Positions 47,984-61,385 are shown, counted from the stretch's first letter. The stretch is 64,000 nt of DNA from Hemileia vastatrix (GCA_030280995.1 JASXTE010000079.1:92935-156934); one strand, 5' to 3'. The notes: a model not told the origin generated them from the letters alone. Program-made: numbers and translations.

Positions 47984-47989
47984 TATAAG
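47984..47989 (+). promoter_or_regulatory. Probable TATA box of the F-box-like gene
   Basis: TATAAG lies 98 bp before the ATG at 48082, within a CTGTATAAGA context similar to the MHYT gene's TATA region. Confidence 0.45.
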
Positions 47990-48081
47990 ACTCAGTAGAG
48001 TTGTCTTGATCTTTTCCTTTCTCCCATCATTCTCTGCCTTTGACACTTCAGGTTCAATCATCAAACCTCACACTGATTGAG

Positions 48082-50017
48082 ATGTCTTCAACCTCGACCC
48101 AAGATCCTTCTCAAGCTCTACCTCCCGAAACCTTCTTGGAGGTGCTCTCTGCCTCTCGTGATTCAGCAACGATAGCAAGATCAAGCGGCGTCAATAGAAG
48201 ATGGAGAGAAATTGTGCTATCTAGTATAGCCAAGTATCAAGATCTGAGTGTAGATTTAGACTTAGAGAGTTACTCCGACCTCTATCAGGAAGAAACAGAA
48301 ACAAGGTCTAGGCCGTCAAGGAAGGGAAGAGAGAGAAAAGAAAGAGTTCGAGAGGTGCTCTGCTTTAATGAGAGACCTCTCAGATCGCTCATTGAACAAG
48401 CTCATCAATGTCAAACTTGGCTTAGATCCGCTCTTCTGGCACCGTTTTTATCTAAGTCGGTGGGATGGAACCCACCTCCAGAAGATCTTCAATACCCTTC
48501 TTCTTTCCAAGGCAACCTTTCAAACACTCTCGATTCACTTCAAGGAGGAGTATGAATGGGAAGATGGTCATGATGACGAATGGATCTTTCTTATCGATTT
48601 TCTAGAGAACTTCCCCAACCTCAAGTGTGCTGAACTCAAAGCTCCATCGCCGCTCATCATCAAGACACAACGTCTAACCATCGAAGAGACCACCAACGAG
48701 TTCGTGTGGGAAGCAAAGGAGATCTTTCCAATCTTCAAGAGGGCAGTAGAATACGGGGGAGCAATCAAGGAATTCTCGCTCTGGACTGAAACGAACGATT
48801 CCGATGCAGAACAACAGCTCCAGTTTCTTCAAGAATTGATGCTGCACAAGGATACTTTGGAGGTTCTGAATCTGAGAGAACTAACAAATTATAACTATGA
48901 GAAAGCTCTGGAGCTCATTGTCAGCTGCCCCAATCTCATTAGTCTCAAATTCCCTCAATTCACTAGCAGGGCGCTTCCAGACGAGGAGAAGGTCAAGTTT
49001 GGAATTCAAGATATCAATCTATTGACTCCTCCCATCAAGAAATTCGACTTTAGCTGTAACTTGAACGGGATCAAGATACTTTGGAATGCTCCTCTTATCA
49101 AGTGTTTGGGGCGGAACTTAGAGATCCTTCATTTGACAAACCCAAGTGAAGACAGCAAGTCTCCGTTCATGCCTCTGGAATCACTCTGTTCAATCTTTGA
49201 GAACAACAGCCAGTCACTGACAGAGATATCCTTACGAGACATTCTCTTGGAAGACAACAAAGAAGTCAATTTCGTTCCAGAAAACTTCTCCCTTTGTTTC
49301 CCAACTCTCAAGTCGATCACGCTCTCTGGGACTTCCGAACCAAAGGTCATTTCCTTCTTCTCCTGCAGCATTCTTCCATCCCTTTCAGTCTTCGACATTA
49401 AGCCAAAATCACGGGGTCGGTACTGCATCGATCCCCACGTCATTCCTCACAGTGATCTTCTCAGGCTTTTGGAATCCTCAAGCTCCACGCTCGAGCAAGT
49501 AACATTAACACAGGTTCATGTGGCTCGTCTCCCAGATTCGCCAACTCAAGGCATTACTTTTCCGAGAATGAGAATCTTGACGATTGATGCTTGCTCGGAA
49601 GAGCTCTTTCAAGCTTCTCTCTCCTTCTACTGTCCTCAACTCAAAATTTGGGAATTCATCAACGACAGGGCTGATTGGAGAACGTACAACAAACCGACAC
49701 AATCTTTGCTACCCACATTCCCGATCATCAGTGAGAAGCTCTACCCCTTTTTGTCTTCGTCCCAATCATCAATTGCAAGAATCTTGATGCAAGGCGTAGA
49801 TCTGGAAGACTCAAAGCAAGAGCCCATCAGCTCTCAGCAACTGTTGACGTTTCCCTCTCTCGAAACTCTGGAATTCAAAAGAACAAACGATTCTCTAGTC
49901 AAGTTCTTCTCTTACCACTCTTTTCCAAGTCTTTTGAAACTCAAGGAGAAGCAAAGGTATGAGACTTTCATCTCACTCTTCACTCCAAAGGCTGAAAAGG
50001 ATTCTGCTCGGAAGTGA
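48082..50017 (+). CDS. F-box-like protein with divergent leucine-rich repeats, one apparent frame break
   Basis: The start shows an F-box-like segment: LPPETFLEVLSASRDSATIARSSGVNRRWREIVLSSIAKYQDL, given here in part as LPPETFLEVL and VNRRWREIV. F-box proteins are substrate adaptors of SCF ubiquitin ligases; that role is inferred. The remainder, about 540 residues, has recurrent Leu-rich segments (LEVLNLRELTNY, LISLKFPQF, LEILHLTNPSE, LTEISLRDILLED, LKSITLSGTSE), consistent with irregular LRRs of fungal F-box proteins. The frame changes in the basic tract near 48320-48360 (AAGG/AAGGG runs); the downstream frame is open from there to 50017. If the break is real, only a ~170-residue fragment would be made. 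No introns are seen, unlike most neighbours. Confidence 0.65.
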
Positions 50018-50367
50018 AAATTGGAAGAAATGGAATGGCAGGAGGGAGCAGCAATGGAAGTTGGGACTGGAATTTTGATATTTGACAAAGAGAGTGAGTG
50101 AGTCAACGCAATGTCAAAACTTTCATTCACAATGCTGATAGGATCATTCATTGGACTCTGTTTTCTCTCTCCAGTCTTTCCATCGTCGAGAGACACAAGT
50201 ACTTGAAGCAACATCGAATCTATCTTAGTGAACTAACTCCTCGACCTCAAGCCTCATTCAAGTGTCTTGTGCGTCAATGATATAGTAATTGCGGGGATCA
50301 GGTTCATGTAGAAGAAATATCGACAAAATACACGCAAACGTAAATGGAGTGAGATCAAAACTCGATC
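50018..50367. other. Convergent intergenic stretch
   Basis: 3' flanks of the F-box-like gene and the carboxypeptidase gene. No gene is seen. Confidence 0.55.
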
Positions 50368-52470
50368 TCAAAGATCAACGACATCGGCTCCTCTGATGAT
50401 ATCAGTAAAGAATCTCCAAGCCATGACCAAAGAATCAATCTGTTCATTCTCATTGACTGTGTGAATGTTTGAACCTCCTTCGATTGGGTTTCTTCTCAAA
50501 GTTGAAGGTGAGAAACGGAAGATGTGACGTGAAAGTGGCCAGTAAGATTTGGTACTGGTAGCGAGGAGAGAAGAAAGTGAAGAAGTAAAGTTAGATAGAA
50601 TTTGAGCAGAGGATCCTGCGATTCTCGAGAAAGAGAGAGAGAGAGATCACCGACTTACTCAGTATTTCCCTCCATCAAAGTCGGAGCTACCAAGATACTT
50701 TTCAGCTCTCCCGATTTATCGTCCACTTCCTTCCAATTCTTTCTGATGACACCAGATAGCAGTTCGAAAGGTTTGGCGATGGCACCATCATCATCAGCCA
50801 AAGGAGTGAAAGGAGCAGGTTCCAAAGCTGATCCCCAAGCATCTTCCAAAACTACCAATCCATTCGCTTTACCCTCAACGGAATTCGACAAAGAAGAATC
50901 GTTAAAAGCATTCAAAGATAGATTCAACTCTTTAGTCAAAGGCAGTAGAACGCTGGAGATCCTAGAGCGTAATTTAGAGACTGAAGAAGTGATTGAAATT
51001 CTATGATTAATAGTTGCAGTTGACAATTCTGGTAAAGCATTAATTTTGACACCTCCACTGATCAAATCCACAGCTTGACTAGTAACGAAAGCCAATTTCT
51101 CATCTTCTTCTAGATTGTCCAACAATTCGACTTTCAGTTTATCCAATTTCTTTTGATCTTTCTTGTTCAATTTCCCCTTTTGATTTTTCAATTTCAATTG
51201 TAACTTCTCCAACTTGATCAAGGATTTCTTCAATTCTTTCTTCAAGGTAGGAGCATCTCTGACACATTGTAAGAAGCCTAGATAAGGGTTGTCCAGACCT
51301 ATATCGTATTCATGAGGGTTCCTTTCCAATTCTGCAACCAGTAAAGCAAGATAACCAATTCCAGTATGTTTTGGAGGTTGACTTGAATGACCTCCTGGAG
51401 TCAAGACTGACATTTTGATGTCTTCATAACCTTTTTCTGCAACTGCTGGAGATGCGAAGGAAAGACCAATACCACCTTCAGAAATTGGAGTATCCTTGGA
51501 AGTGATGGTTTCACCTTCGTCAATGATCATCGAAATAGAGTCTGGACCGTATTGGGATTGTAAATGTTGAGATAGAGCTTCAGCTGCTAAACCCTTTGAC
51601 TCTTCATCGAATCCGAAACTGGCGATGATGGTACGATTTGGTCGGAAAGAAGTTGAAAGTAAAGATTCCAAAGAGGCTAGGATGGAGATCAGTGTCACTG
51701 ATAGAGAGGCGTCGTGGATGAGAAGAGGAAATTCGGGAAAGATAAGCACACAGAATTAGACAATCAAAAATTCAGAACATTCTGTACTCACTCTTGGTAT
51801 CTGAGGCCCCTCTTCCCCAAATGACTTGGTTCTCTTCGTCTACGAAGCCAGAGAAAGGAGGATGAGTCCAACTGTCTCTAGTGGAAGGTTCGATAGGGAC
51901 TACATCTTGATGAGCCATGAACAAGATAGGTTTCAAATCAGGATCCGAACCTTTCCAAGTATAAAGCAAACCATGATTCAAGACCTTTGTGAGATCGATT
52001 CTTGGATCGGAATGAACCTTTGGAAAGCTCTTCTTGAGATAATCCGAAAATGGAGTGAAGACTTTATCCCAGATTTGAGGATCGTCTTCAACCAATGGGA
52101 AATCATCCTCAACTGAAGTATCGACTTGAATAGCGCCTGAAAGTAGATTGGCAAGATCCAAAGGAAGTGGTTGAACGAGATCGGGAAGTTCTGATGCTGG
52201 AGAGAAGTGGAAGTCTGAAACTTGTGGACAGATTGAAGTTGAAGATGGATCTAGATTGGTATTAGATGATAGATGTTTAGAATGAGGGCATTTGAATGAG
52301 ATAGGATTGAATACGAGATAGAAGATTGTGACGAAAGATAAGAAACCTAAAAGGAATCGCAAGTTTGAGCTCGTCTTGCTGCTCTTTGTGGATTGTGACT
52401 TGTTACTGAATGGGATGGAATCGATTTCAACTTGTTTTAAACTCGACTTTTCATGATGAATCGAGTTCAT
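50368..52470 (-). CDS. M20 family carboxypeptidase (vacuolar carboxypeptidase S-like)
   Basis: Zinc peptidase that cleaves C-terminal residues; the yeast homologue Cps1 acts in the vacuole. Minus-strand exons: 52470-51792, 51698-50659, 50554-50368, phases consistent. A short basic cytosolic N terminus precedes one membrane anchor (FLLGFLSFVTIFYLVFNP), as in Cps1. Metal and catalytic motifs: LFMAHQDVVPIEP (His ligand), VIWGRGASDTK (bridging Asp), ASFGFDEES (catalytic Glu pair), IIDEGE, VLTPGGHSSQPPKHTG, and EGGSNIHTVNEN (last His) near the C terminus. A Lys-rich insert (LKNQKGKLNKKDQKKL) within the dimerisation lid is distinctive. 163 bp separate it from MMS19 in divergent orientation. No frame break. 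Confidence 0.92.
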
Positions 52471-52633
52471 TGCTGTTCCTTTATCAGTCGCTGTGACGTT
52501 TCTGAGTCAGGAAGGTGATTTCGACTTTGACAACTTTTTCTTCTTGACCATCAACTCGATTTTGGTCATTTTTTCCCTTTTCTTTCCTTCAGCTTCTTGT
52601 TATCTTTATTCTCCAACTCTTCAACTTTATCAA

Positions 52634-55600
52634 ATGAGCAACTCAGACACTTCTGCAGTCCAAACTCAAGTTCAACAAAGTCTTCGAGCCTTTTTCAGTG
52701 GAGCATACAAAGATGATCAAGCTCAATCCAGAATCCCAACTTCAGTCCTGAATCCAATCCAATCAAATCAATTCAGTCTATTGCAATTGATAAGATCGCT
52801 CGGAGAACAATTGACTTCAGAAGATGAAGAATTGAGATCAAAAGCCGTAAATCTTCTATCTGACATTTTATTACAAGTCACTCAAGATGATGAACATTCT
52901 ACCACTACTTCACATCTGGATAGACAATCTACAAGAACTCTTTCCCACTTTCTTCTCTTCAAAGATTCAAGATGGAGAATTGGTAGCGGCTTCAATCTCT
53001 CAGAAACTCAACTCTTCTTCTGCTCCAGTCCCAGAAAGTGCTCCTTCTCATCGTCAGTTGGGTAGGGATGGTGTCCCTGTAGGATCGGAAATGTTGGCTA
53101 GTAGTCTCAAGGCTTTGATCAGATTGGCTAGTCGGAAAGAATTTGGAGCAGAGTCGGCGAAGGAGGTGGCCAATACGTGAGTTCAAATCTCAAAGATGGA
53201 AACTGTCACAAGAGTCCAAGATGAAAGTGGAGATGCCAAAGATGTCACCTTCAGACTCTTGTTTCTCTCTTTATCGAGTGATATGATGGATTTCAGATGT
53301 CATCTATTCGTTCGACCCTCGTTGCAGTCTCATTTGGAGGCATACATTCAACTCACACAGGCTTCTTCATTTCCTTCTCTTCTCCCAGTCTGATCACCTA
53401 CTTCCAGCCTCGATCGCATCCACAATCCATTCGATTCATCCTCTATTCCTTACTAGACGTTCTAATAGCAAGACATCGAACAGCTTTAAAAGACAATGGG
53501 AGATGATTTCTTATCAGGTTACGTCAAATTAGTAGAAGGTGAAAAAGATCCAAGAAACCTAATTTATCTATTCGCAATCGATCGAGTATTATTGATTGAA
53601 TTCGACTTATCTCCAACGATGATAGAGAAATTCTTCGACATAACCTATTGTTATTTCCCAATCACTTTCAAACCACCTCCAAATGATCCTTATGGAATCA
53701 CTCAACTAGATTTGAAAACCTCTTTAAGGAATTCATTGATTGCACATCCAGGTTTCGCACCTCATGCAATGCCATTATTATTAGAGAAATTGACTGCAAG
53801 TTCAGGATCAGCAAAAAGAGATACTTTGGAAACTTTGGAATTAGCTCTACCTATCTTTGGTATAGCAGCAACCAAAGCCAACGAGAAGAAATTATGGGAA
53901 GGTCTTAAAATTGAAATCTTTCATGCAACAGATGATGCAACTTCGATTTGTGCTCAGAGAACTTTGACTTCCTTTTTGAGAGTTTTATATCAAGATCTAG
54001 ATCCACCAGAAGGGATCGCACCCAAAGTAGTTGCTGAATGTTTAAATGAGTTGAAATTTCCAGACAAGGTTTTGGCTTCTCCTGCTTGTTCTACTTTGGT
54101 TTGTTGTATTAGAGCTTGTCCTTCAACTTCTTATCTGGCAATCACTGCTCTAGTTGAACAACAGTTGGATTTATTCAAGGATCCGGATGAGATTTCAATG
54201 AGAGCTTCCATTTTGAATCATTTGGGTACAATGTTTAGGACTATGAGAGAAACTTATGATGGAAAGGTTGGATTGGAAAAGATTAAGGTAGCTTTGGAGT
54301 ATGACGATGAGAAAAGTGGGAATCTAAAATTCAACGCTCCTAGTAGTAATTTGACAGACCCCTCCTCCTCCTCTGCAAATAACGATTCATCCTCTTCGAA
54401 TAAGAAAACATCAACAAGAAGTTACGTAGAAGATAGGAAGCCTCTTTCGAACTTCTTACCTAGGTTAATCTCTTCAATCTCAAATGGTTTGAATTCTCCT
54501 TCTTATAGATCTTCGGCTTTGTTCTGTTTCTTACATTCCTCAAATATCGAGAACCTATTCACTTATGAAGAGCTCAAGTACCTAATCCTAGACATCAATG
54601 GCCTATTGTTGCTTTCAGATAGAGAAGATGAGACCTCCAGGAGATTAGCTCTAGAAACCTTGAAAGAGATATCCAAGACCGATTCGACAAATTCGAATGG
54701 AAAGATTATCGAGGAGATCGTTTTACCGAACCTATTCGAGCAGTTACCCGATCGAATGGAAGAAGTCTATCTGAATGAAGATTCTATGCAAGTGGATGGA
54801 GAAGAACAAGAGAAGAATGAGAAAGAAGATGAAACGATTTTGGAGAGGAAATTGAAGATCAAGTTAGCTTTGGGATCTTTATCGAAGCTTTGCAACTCGA
54901 ATCCTTCTTTGTTAGATCTTCTGATAGTCAAGGTCTCTACCAAGCTAGATCTTTGCTTGGCTTCATCTTCGTCTTCTATTTCAAAATCGCTCAGTTCGGA
55001 GAAGCTGAAAAAGGCAAGAGAGGATAATGTTGGTTATGCTAGAGGTTTGATCCTAACTCTTCACACAATCTTTGAAGAACGATCGAAGTTGACTCCTTCG
55101 TCAATTACTAGTAAAGTCAAGGAAGTAGAGAGTAAGCCAAAGATCGGTTTTGGAATCAACAAAGCAACTTCGAAAGAAGAATCCAAGGATGTTCTACTAC
55201 TGAGATACTCGAAAGATTTACCAATTCGATTGTGCTCTTTGATTCTAGCTTCTTCCATCAACCTATCGTTATCCCTCTACAAATCTCCCCAAGAAGCAGC
55301 ATTAGACCCAATCGGAACGGATTCTAAATTCTTAACGGATTCTTCGAGCTTACTCTCCTTATTATTCCGTTCTTTAAACAAGAATCAGCAAGACAACGTC
55401 AGAACTTGGTTATTCCCAATCTTCACTTCTGGTCATTTCGACTCGAACTTGAGAAGCTTCAGATCTTTGAATGAAGCATTGACTCGTTCTAAAGATGATC
55501 TCTCCAAAGATTGGAAATTTTCACCCTTAGGTCCAGGAGCGGACAGAGCTCAGAAAGATTCAACAATCTTGCTGGCGAGTTTCTTAACGAGTTGCGATTC

Positions 55601-57152
55601 TAGTATTGCTGTACCAAGTCTTCAACCAACATCAGAATTTGACAATACTAAAACAGATGTCTTGACCATCAATTGGTTTGCTCATTTGCTATCATTAGCA
55701 AAGAGTTCAAGTTCAGATTTCCAATTAGAAACTTATCTCTCCCTCTTAGAAACCTGCTCTAACAAACAGATTGGATCTCTCAAGTCATCAGATGGAGGTG
55801 CCTTTTCTAGCAAATTACCAGTTGAAGTCGATAATCTTTTGGAACAGTTCTGGGATTCAGAGATCGGAAACAAGACTCTAGACATCAACAACAGAGAAAA
55901 GGCTATACAAGCTTGGCTTTCGATCTCGAGAGGTTTCGTGGTGAGAGCGCATTCTAAAGGCGAAGAAATGATTGAGAAAGTCATCAATTCGCTATTTGAA
56001 GAAGTCAGCGAGGATGAGAAAGAGATGGAAATCAAAGTTTTGGCTGCTAAAGCTCTAGGAATGGTCGCTAGAGAGGGTGGAAATCTGAGAAAGGAGAATG
56101 GTGCTGTGGTCAGAGTAAGTACAAAAAGTGATAGAAGAGAGTCTCGCTGATACAACAGACTCTGATGCCGAATTACTTCCTCTTCATACTCTGCTCTCGG
56201 TCGAACAGCTTCTACATCGACAGAGATTCTTCTCTTTCATCCTACCAAAACTGATTCAAGGACACAAAGCAAGTCTCGAATCTCAACCTACCTTCAACTC
56301 GCAATCTCCAACAACATCACCCAATTCGAAATCATATCTCTATTTATTATCTTTATCTTCAATTTTACCATCTTTACCACATTCATTATTATCAACTTCA
56401 TCAACGAGCACCAACAATCAAAACCTTCTATCTTCGTTATTACCATTGCTATTGAGAATGTTATCTCTACCTTCAGCTTCTGCTAGGACATCATCTGCCG
56501 AGACCATCGGTATCATTACGGTTCTGGCTGCGAAGGAAAGAAGTGGAAGGAATAAGAACGATAGAGAGAAAGCCTTGTTGGACAAGAATGGAAAGGTTGA
56601 AAAGGGTAAGAGCTCTTCTTTCGAGGAAGAGAAGGTTCTTGATGGACTGGATATCTTGAAGGAACAATTCAATGGTATCATAAAGAGGTTATTGAGTAAT
56701 GTCGAACCTAATGAATGGAACATTCCGGTGAGTTCAAAGGTCTGCAGCACGTTGTTCTTCTTCTACTTTTCTCATCTGATCGCTCTTATCTTCTCTCCCC
56801 TTTTACTCTCATCTCTCCATTCTACGACCCTTGTCCACAGTCTACAAGAGTTGCGAGCCTTCGAACTCTCTCGATCCTAGCTAAATGCTATCCGCCTAGA
56901 GATGCAGTCTTGCATTCTGAAGCCAAAGCCGTTCTGAGAGTTCTAGGAGGTCTACCACCCCTTTCTGGATCTACCATTTCGACTTCTTCAAATGGAGATG
57001 TGGAGATGCTTTCAAAGGAAGAGAGAAAGAAAAAGAAGAAGAGTGGGAATGGAATTGGAATCGATGATCCAAAGAGAAGGGTGAGGTTGGAAGCTGTGGA
57101 AGCTAGAGATGCTTGGTTCTATAGAGAATCATCCTCTGCGGGCGATTCTTGA
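52634..57152 (+). CDS. MMS19: MMS19, cytosolic Fe-S cluster targeting factor, two apparent frame breaks
   Basis: HEAT-repeat adaptor of the CIA targeting complex that hands Fe-S clusters to DNA replication and repair enzymes. Exons: 52634-53177, 53389-56114, 56209-56727, 56841-57152. N-terminal MMS19 domain: LTSEDEELRSKAVNLLSD, FFSSKIQDGE, SIRFILYSLLDVLIARHR, GYVKLVEGEKDPRNLIYLF, CYFPITFKPPPNDPYGIT, LIAHPGFAPHAMPLLLEKL. C-terminal domain: LLHRQRFFSFILPKLIQGHK, then STRVASLRTLSILAKC, VRLEAVEARDAWF. One extra base in CCC at 52944 and one in GGG at 53498 break the frame; removing each restores family sequence on both sides. Low-complexity Ser-rich and acidic loops interrupt the middle. About 1,340 residues, somewhat longer than the human protein. 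Confidence 0.92.
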
Positions 57153-57712
57153 GGATGAGATTTGTCTCTGAGAGAACAAACTTTGGAAAGGAAAGCGGTT
57201 TAGGTTCGCTCATTTTTCAAGGGATGGGTTCGTACGTTGGATTCGAAGGGCGTGGAGAAGTGGAGTGAGGGAAAAGCACTGGCCAGACCTGTAGAAGATG
57301 ACGTAGCATTTGTAAAACAAATAGTGTAATAGATTTCAATCTGCATACCATTCAATAGATTTTTAGCCCACAGTAAGAGTAGAATGACGATTCGATGACG
57401 AAGTTGTCCGCACGCTGAAGTTAGGCTGAACAAGCTTCTTGATCTTGTCCTCCAACCATCATCATCTTCAAGAACTTATAGGATAAACTCTACTACAAAT
57501 TCCAAGCAACTCATCAAGATTCGAATCTCGAGTTTCAAGACCTTGACCAATCGATCTTAGTAATCATCAACGTCTAATTGGTAACATCCTCCATCCATCC
57601 ATCCTTCCTGCTCTCCACCTTTGCAGCCACTCACTCAAGCCCCCAATCCAATCATTCCTCAACCCAACCGCAGTGCTCAATTTGAGCTGGTAGACAATCC
57701 GAATTGTGCTCG
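57153..57712. other. Intergenic, promoter and leader of the forkhead gene
   Basis: No gene is seen. From about 57440 the DNA is rich in CATC/CAA words typical of leaders here. Frames opening at 57621 lack an ATG. Confidence 0.55.
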
Positions 57713-60700
57713 ATGCAAGGCAGTCCTCGGTCAAGCGGCTTCTTTAATGAAGCAGCTCATTATCCTCTTCCAGCATCCACTGCCATCTCCCCAACTTATC
57801 CTCGGTCTGGAGCTGACTCTCCAGTGAACGGCTTTCAACACGATCAATCCAACATCAACTATTCCCAGAATCAACAGCAACAGCAGCAGCACAACTTTGC
57901 TCAACAATACGCAAATCAGAATCGATTGAGTGGTGGTAATCCTGGTTCTGGTTCTGGAGGAGTCGATGGTGCTGCTGCTTATCAACCTTCTCATCAAAGA
58001 CTTCAACAATCGAATCCATCTTCAGCTTACAGTTCTCTATCCAACGAATACAATTATCCATTCCAGGATCCAATCTTCAACCTCAGCTCAAACGTGCAGA
58101 GAGATTCAGACGGAAGTGGTGGAACCATCTCTCCTTCTCCTGCAGCTCAATTGGCAACTGCAAACGCTCATCTCAATCAGTACAAGTCTTCTCCAATGGC
58201 AAACCTACCAAGCGGTATCCCTGCTCCGGTAAATCTTCAACAGCAACAGCAATTCCAACAGCAGCAACAACCGATGTTCAATCCTCAAAATCAGCAAAGT
58301 GGAAGTGCTTTGCCTCATTATCTCATCAATCCTGACGCTCTAAGCAATGCTTTGAATGATTGGCAGAACATGAGCAATGGCAATCAATCGGTTGGAAAAG
58401 GTAAAGGGAAGTTCTCCTCGGTAGGGAATGGAGGAGGAGGTTTTGATGGTCTGAATGAGAAGAATGCTTGGAATTCAGCTCCAGTCTCAGCAGGTAATTC
58501 TCCTTCTGCAACTCCTTCCACTGGTGGTGGTGGAGCTAAACCCAGGAATGTTTCAGGAAACAAGTCGAATTCAAAGAAGAAGAAGACCGGAACTCTCACC
58601 ACTGGTACCACTACTCCTGGAGGCGTTGGACTCTCTTCTTCTCAATTCTCCTCATCTTCAAATCAGAATCAATCTAGTAACGATTCAAATCATCATAAAG
58701 TACCTACGAGCTCCAGAGTAGCTTCGAGCAGCGTCACTGGCAAAAGATTGAATTGGGCCGAGATGATTGTATTTACAATCGCTGATCAGCCAGAGGGTAG
58801 AATGGTGGTACACGATCTGTTCGAGGGGATGGTTAAGAAGTTTCCGGAGATCAATGAATGGGCTGACGGTCCAGGATGGGAGGTGAGTAGATGGAGAGTA
58901 GACTCGTAGACTCAGTTGTCGAAGGAAGAAGAATGATAAGGCTTCGAGGAAAAGTGGCGGAAGTGGCGCCGAACGTGTTTGTCTTTCATTTTGAATCATA
59001 CGAGGCGCTGTTTCTAATCTCGGACTCAGTCCCACTAGAAGCTCGGAGAGGGGAGCAGAAAGTAGGGTGTATGCGTCGATCTGTTCGAGCTCTCGCTAGC
59101 TCCTTTCGCAACTCTTGCGATGTCTCTGATCCTGCCTCGATCTCCTTCGTTTCGCTGACTCACTTAATTCTACTCGTTCTTTTTTTGCTTCTCACAGAGT
59201 CGAGTGAAGAACCGAATCAAGTCGACCCTCTCAATCAAAGGAAATTTATTCATCAAGGTGGCAAGAGCTTCAACAGATCCAGTTCCAACTTCTTCAGCTT
59301 CTCAAGATCAAAAGTCGAAAGGATCTTGGTGGACATTGTCTGAAGAATCTCGAACTGCCCTTCGAGACGGAAACGTTCCAGCAGTGGTACGAGCCAAACC
59401 AGGGAAAGAAGAGAAAAGTGGGAAATCTGATCCAACTTCAAAAGAAGGTAGTCAAGAGAGGGGAAGAGAATTGAGTCATAATGGAGGTAGAAGTGGAACT
59501 AGCTCTGCTGCTCATTCTAGAAGAAGTAGTCCAGTCAGAGTTGGAAATAGTGCAAGATCGGCTAGAGGTGTCGGATCTGGTCATCATTTATCCAAAGGTC
59601 AACAAGAAATGCAAGCAATGACAATGACTACTGCTTCTCCCAAGAATCAGAATCATGCAGGTCTTTATGGAATGACGAGTTACAATCCTTCGAATCAGCA
59701 ATACAACAATTCTACTCCAAACTTTTCTTCGGATTCTCCGACTTCTCCGATGGATGCTACTTCTCCAGAATCAGTCTCTAGCAATCCTGGAGGATCCTCA
59801 AGGTTTCAATCCTCTTCTTTGGCCATGTCTCCAGCCTCATCGACCACTTCTCCTCAAACTTCGATGAACACTCTCTCCAGCGGTCCTCAACCTGGAATGC
59901 CCTTCCCTTGGGTAGGAAACGCTTCGTCTTCATCTTCGAACCCTCAAGTATCTCAAGACCAAGGCTATCCTCCTATTCTCAATCTAGGTGGAATCAACAC
60001 TCCTTCCGGACCCGGTTATCCAAGCGGATTGAATGGAATGGATTCTCTCACGATGCCTTTCGATCCCTCTTCAGAAGAGAACGATCGACATTCGAGTCCA
60101 GCAGCTTCTTCTCTTTCTATGGCTTCTGGATCTGGATCAGGCTCTTCAAGGAGTAGAGGTGCTTCTGAAGAGTTCGGTGGTGGAAATCATCCTCAGAGAA
60201 GAGGTGGATCTTCAACGACGTCTGGTGCCAAACCCACTGGTAGTCGAAGAGGAAGCTTGGAACACGTCAGTTTCACTCTTCCAGTCGATGGATCTACGAA
60301 CAACAACAATAGAGGACCGATGAACCCTTCAAATGGTCCAGGTCCAATCAATCCTCCAAATTCGAATCCTTCTAACAGAAATCTAACTTCTGGAGAATGG
60401 GAACAATTGCAAAGACATCAAAGGCAACAATTGTCTGAACAGAGATTCAAACAACAATTACAAAGCTCATTACTTCAACAACAACTTCAGCAACAACAAC
60501 AAGAAAGAGAGAATCAAAATCAATCACCACCTTATAGATTCACAAATCCTTTGACTGGTGGAGATGAAACTCCTTCCAACGCTTCTTCGATTCCTACTTC
60601 TCCTTTCTATTCTTTCTCTTCCTTGAATGACGATGGAAATGGTTTGAATGACCTTGGGATCAATTTCAACGATTTGAATAATTTTGGTGACGATCCGGGT

Positions 60701-60841
60701 GGGATCAATGGCATGGATTTGGATTTGAATTTGGGTTTGGATGGACTTTTGATGAATAACAATGAGATGGAAGATCCTTCCATCCCAAAGTTCAATGGAA
60801 ATGGAAACGGGAATGACAATGCGAATCAGAGGAATCAGTGA
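57713..60841 (+). CDS. Divergent forkhead (winged-helix) transcription factor
   Basis: Exons 57713-58882 and 59198-60841. The winged-helix region straddles the intron: LNWAEMIVFTIADQPEGRMV (helix 1 and 2), DLFEGMVKKFPEINEW, GPGWE/SRVKNRIKSTLSIKG (recognition helix; the usual forkhead is GWxNSIRHNLSLN), LFIKVAR and GSWWTLSEES. The order and spacing match forkheads, but the normally invariant Asn-Ser and His are replaced (RVKNRIKSTLS). The N-terminal ~340 residues are Gln/Ser/Asn-rich and the C-terminal ~430 are Ser/Pro/Gln/Asn-rich, as in many fungal regulators. Target genes cannot be told. Start: the first ATG that opens the long frame; an upstream non-coding exon is possible. No frame break. 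Confidence 0.75.
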
Positions 60842-61385
60842 AAGTGACGGCGGATTTGCCTGTCATGGATCAACTGCTCGCATTCTCGCTTTCGTCTTTT
60901 GTTCCAATCAATTTGCTTGTTTTCTCACCTGTTGTTAAATGACTCAGTGCCCATGCGATGTTGCCTTTCGACTTTTCATCCTCTCTTCTCTCCCTCTTCT
61001 TTGACATCTCGACGATCATACCCAGAGTGCTTCTTGTACTCTTTCGCTTTCTTTCCCTCCTGTTGTAGATCATTTTAGTTATCAAGTTTCCTCCTGGCAA
61101 TCACAAGAATTCAAGAATCTTTTGTTATAACAAGCCGAGTGCGAATCATTGAAGTCGCTGCTCGATCAAAAACATGCATTGAGCGAAAAGTGATGATGAC
61201 GATGATGATGATTAGATTGATTCTGATGGTAGAAGTACAAAAATGAATTGACATCTATGAAAAGCCCTTTACGGAGAGAAAACAGGAGGAGATTAAAACA
61301 GTAAAATACAACGAAGTCGAAAATGAAGCCAAGATGGCTCGAGAATTTTGAATTGAAGGATCGAAAAATCCATTTTTGAGCCGGT
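60842..61385. other. Convergent 3' flanks of forkhead and 7TM genes
   Basis: No gene is seen. A GATGATGAT run occurs at about 61194-61215. Confidence 0.6.

Larger units (their letters stand above)
47324..48081. other. Intergenic region with inverted repeat and TATA box upstream of the F-box-like gene
   Basis: Pyrimidine-rich 3' flank of ERG3, then a promoter-like segment with a perfect 10-bp inverted repeat (47919-47973), TATAAG at 47984 and a CT-rich leader. Confidence 0.6.

Noticed and set aside
53200..53510. Programmed ribosomal frameshifting as explanation for the frame breaks
   Set aside because: The breaks go in both directions, lack slippery heptamers with a downstream structure, and occur at many different positions in unrelated genes.
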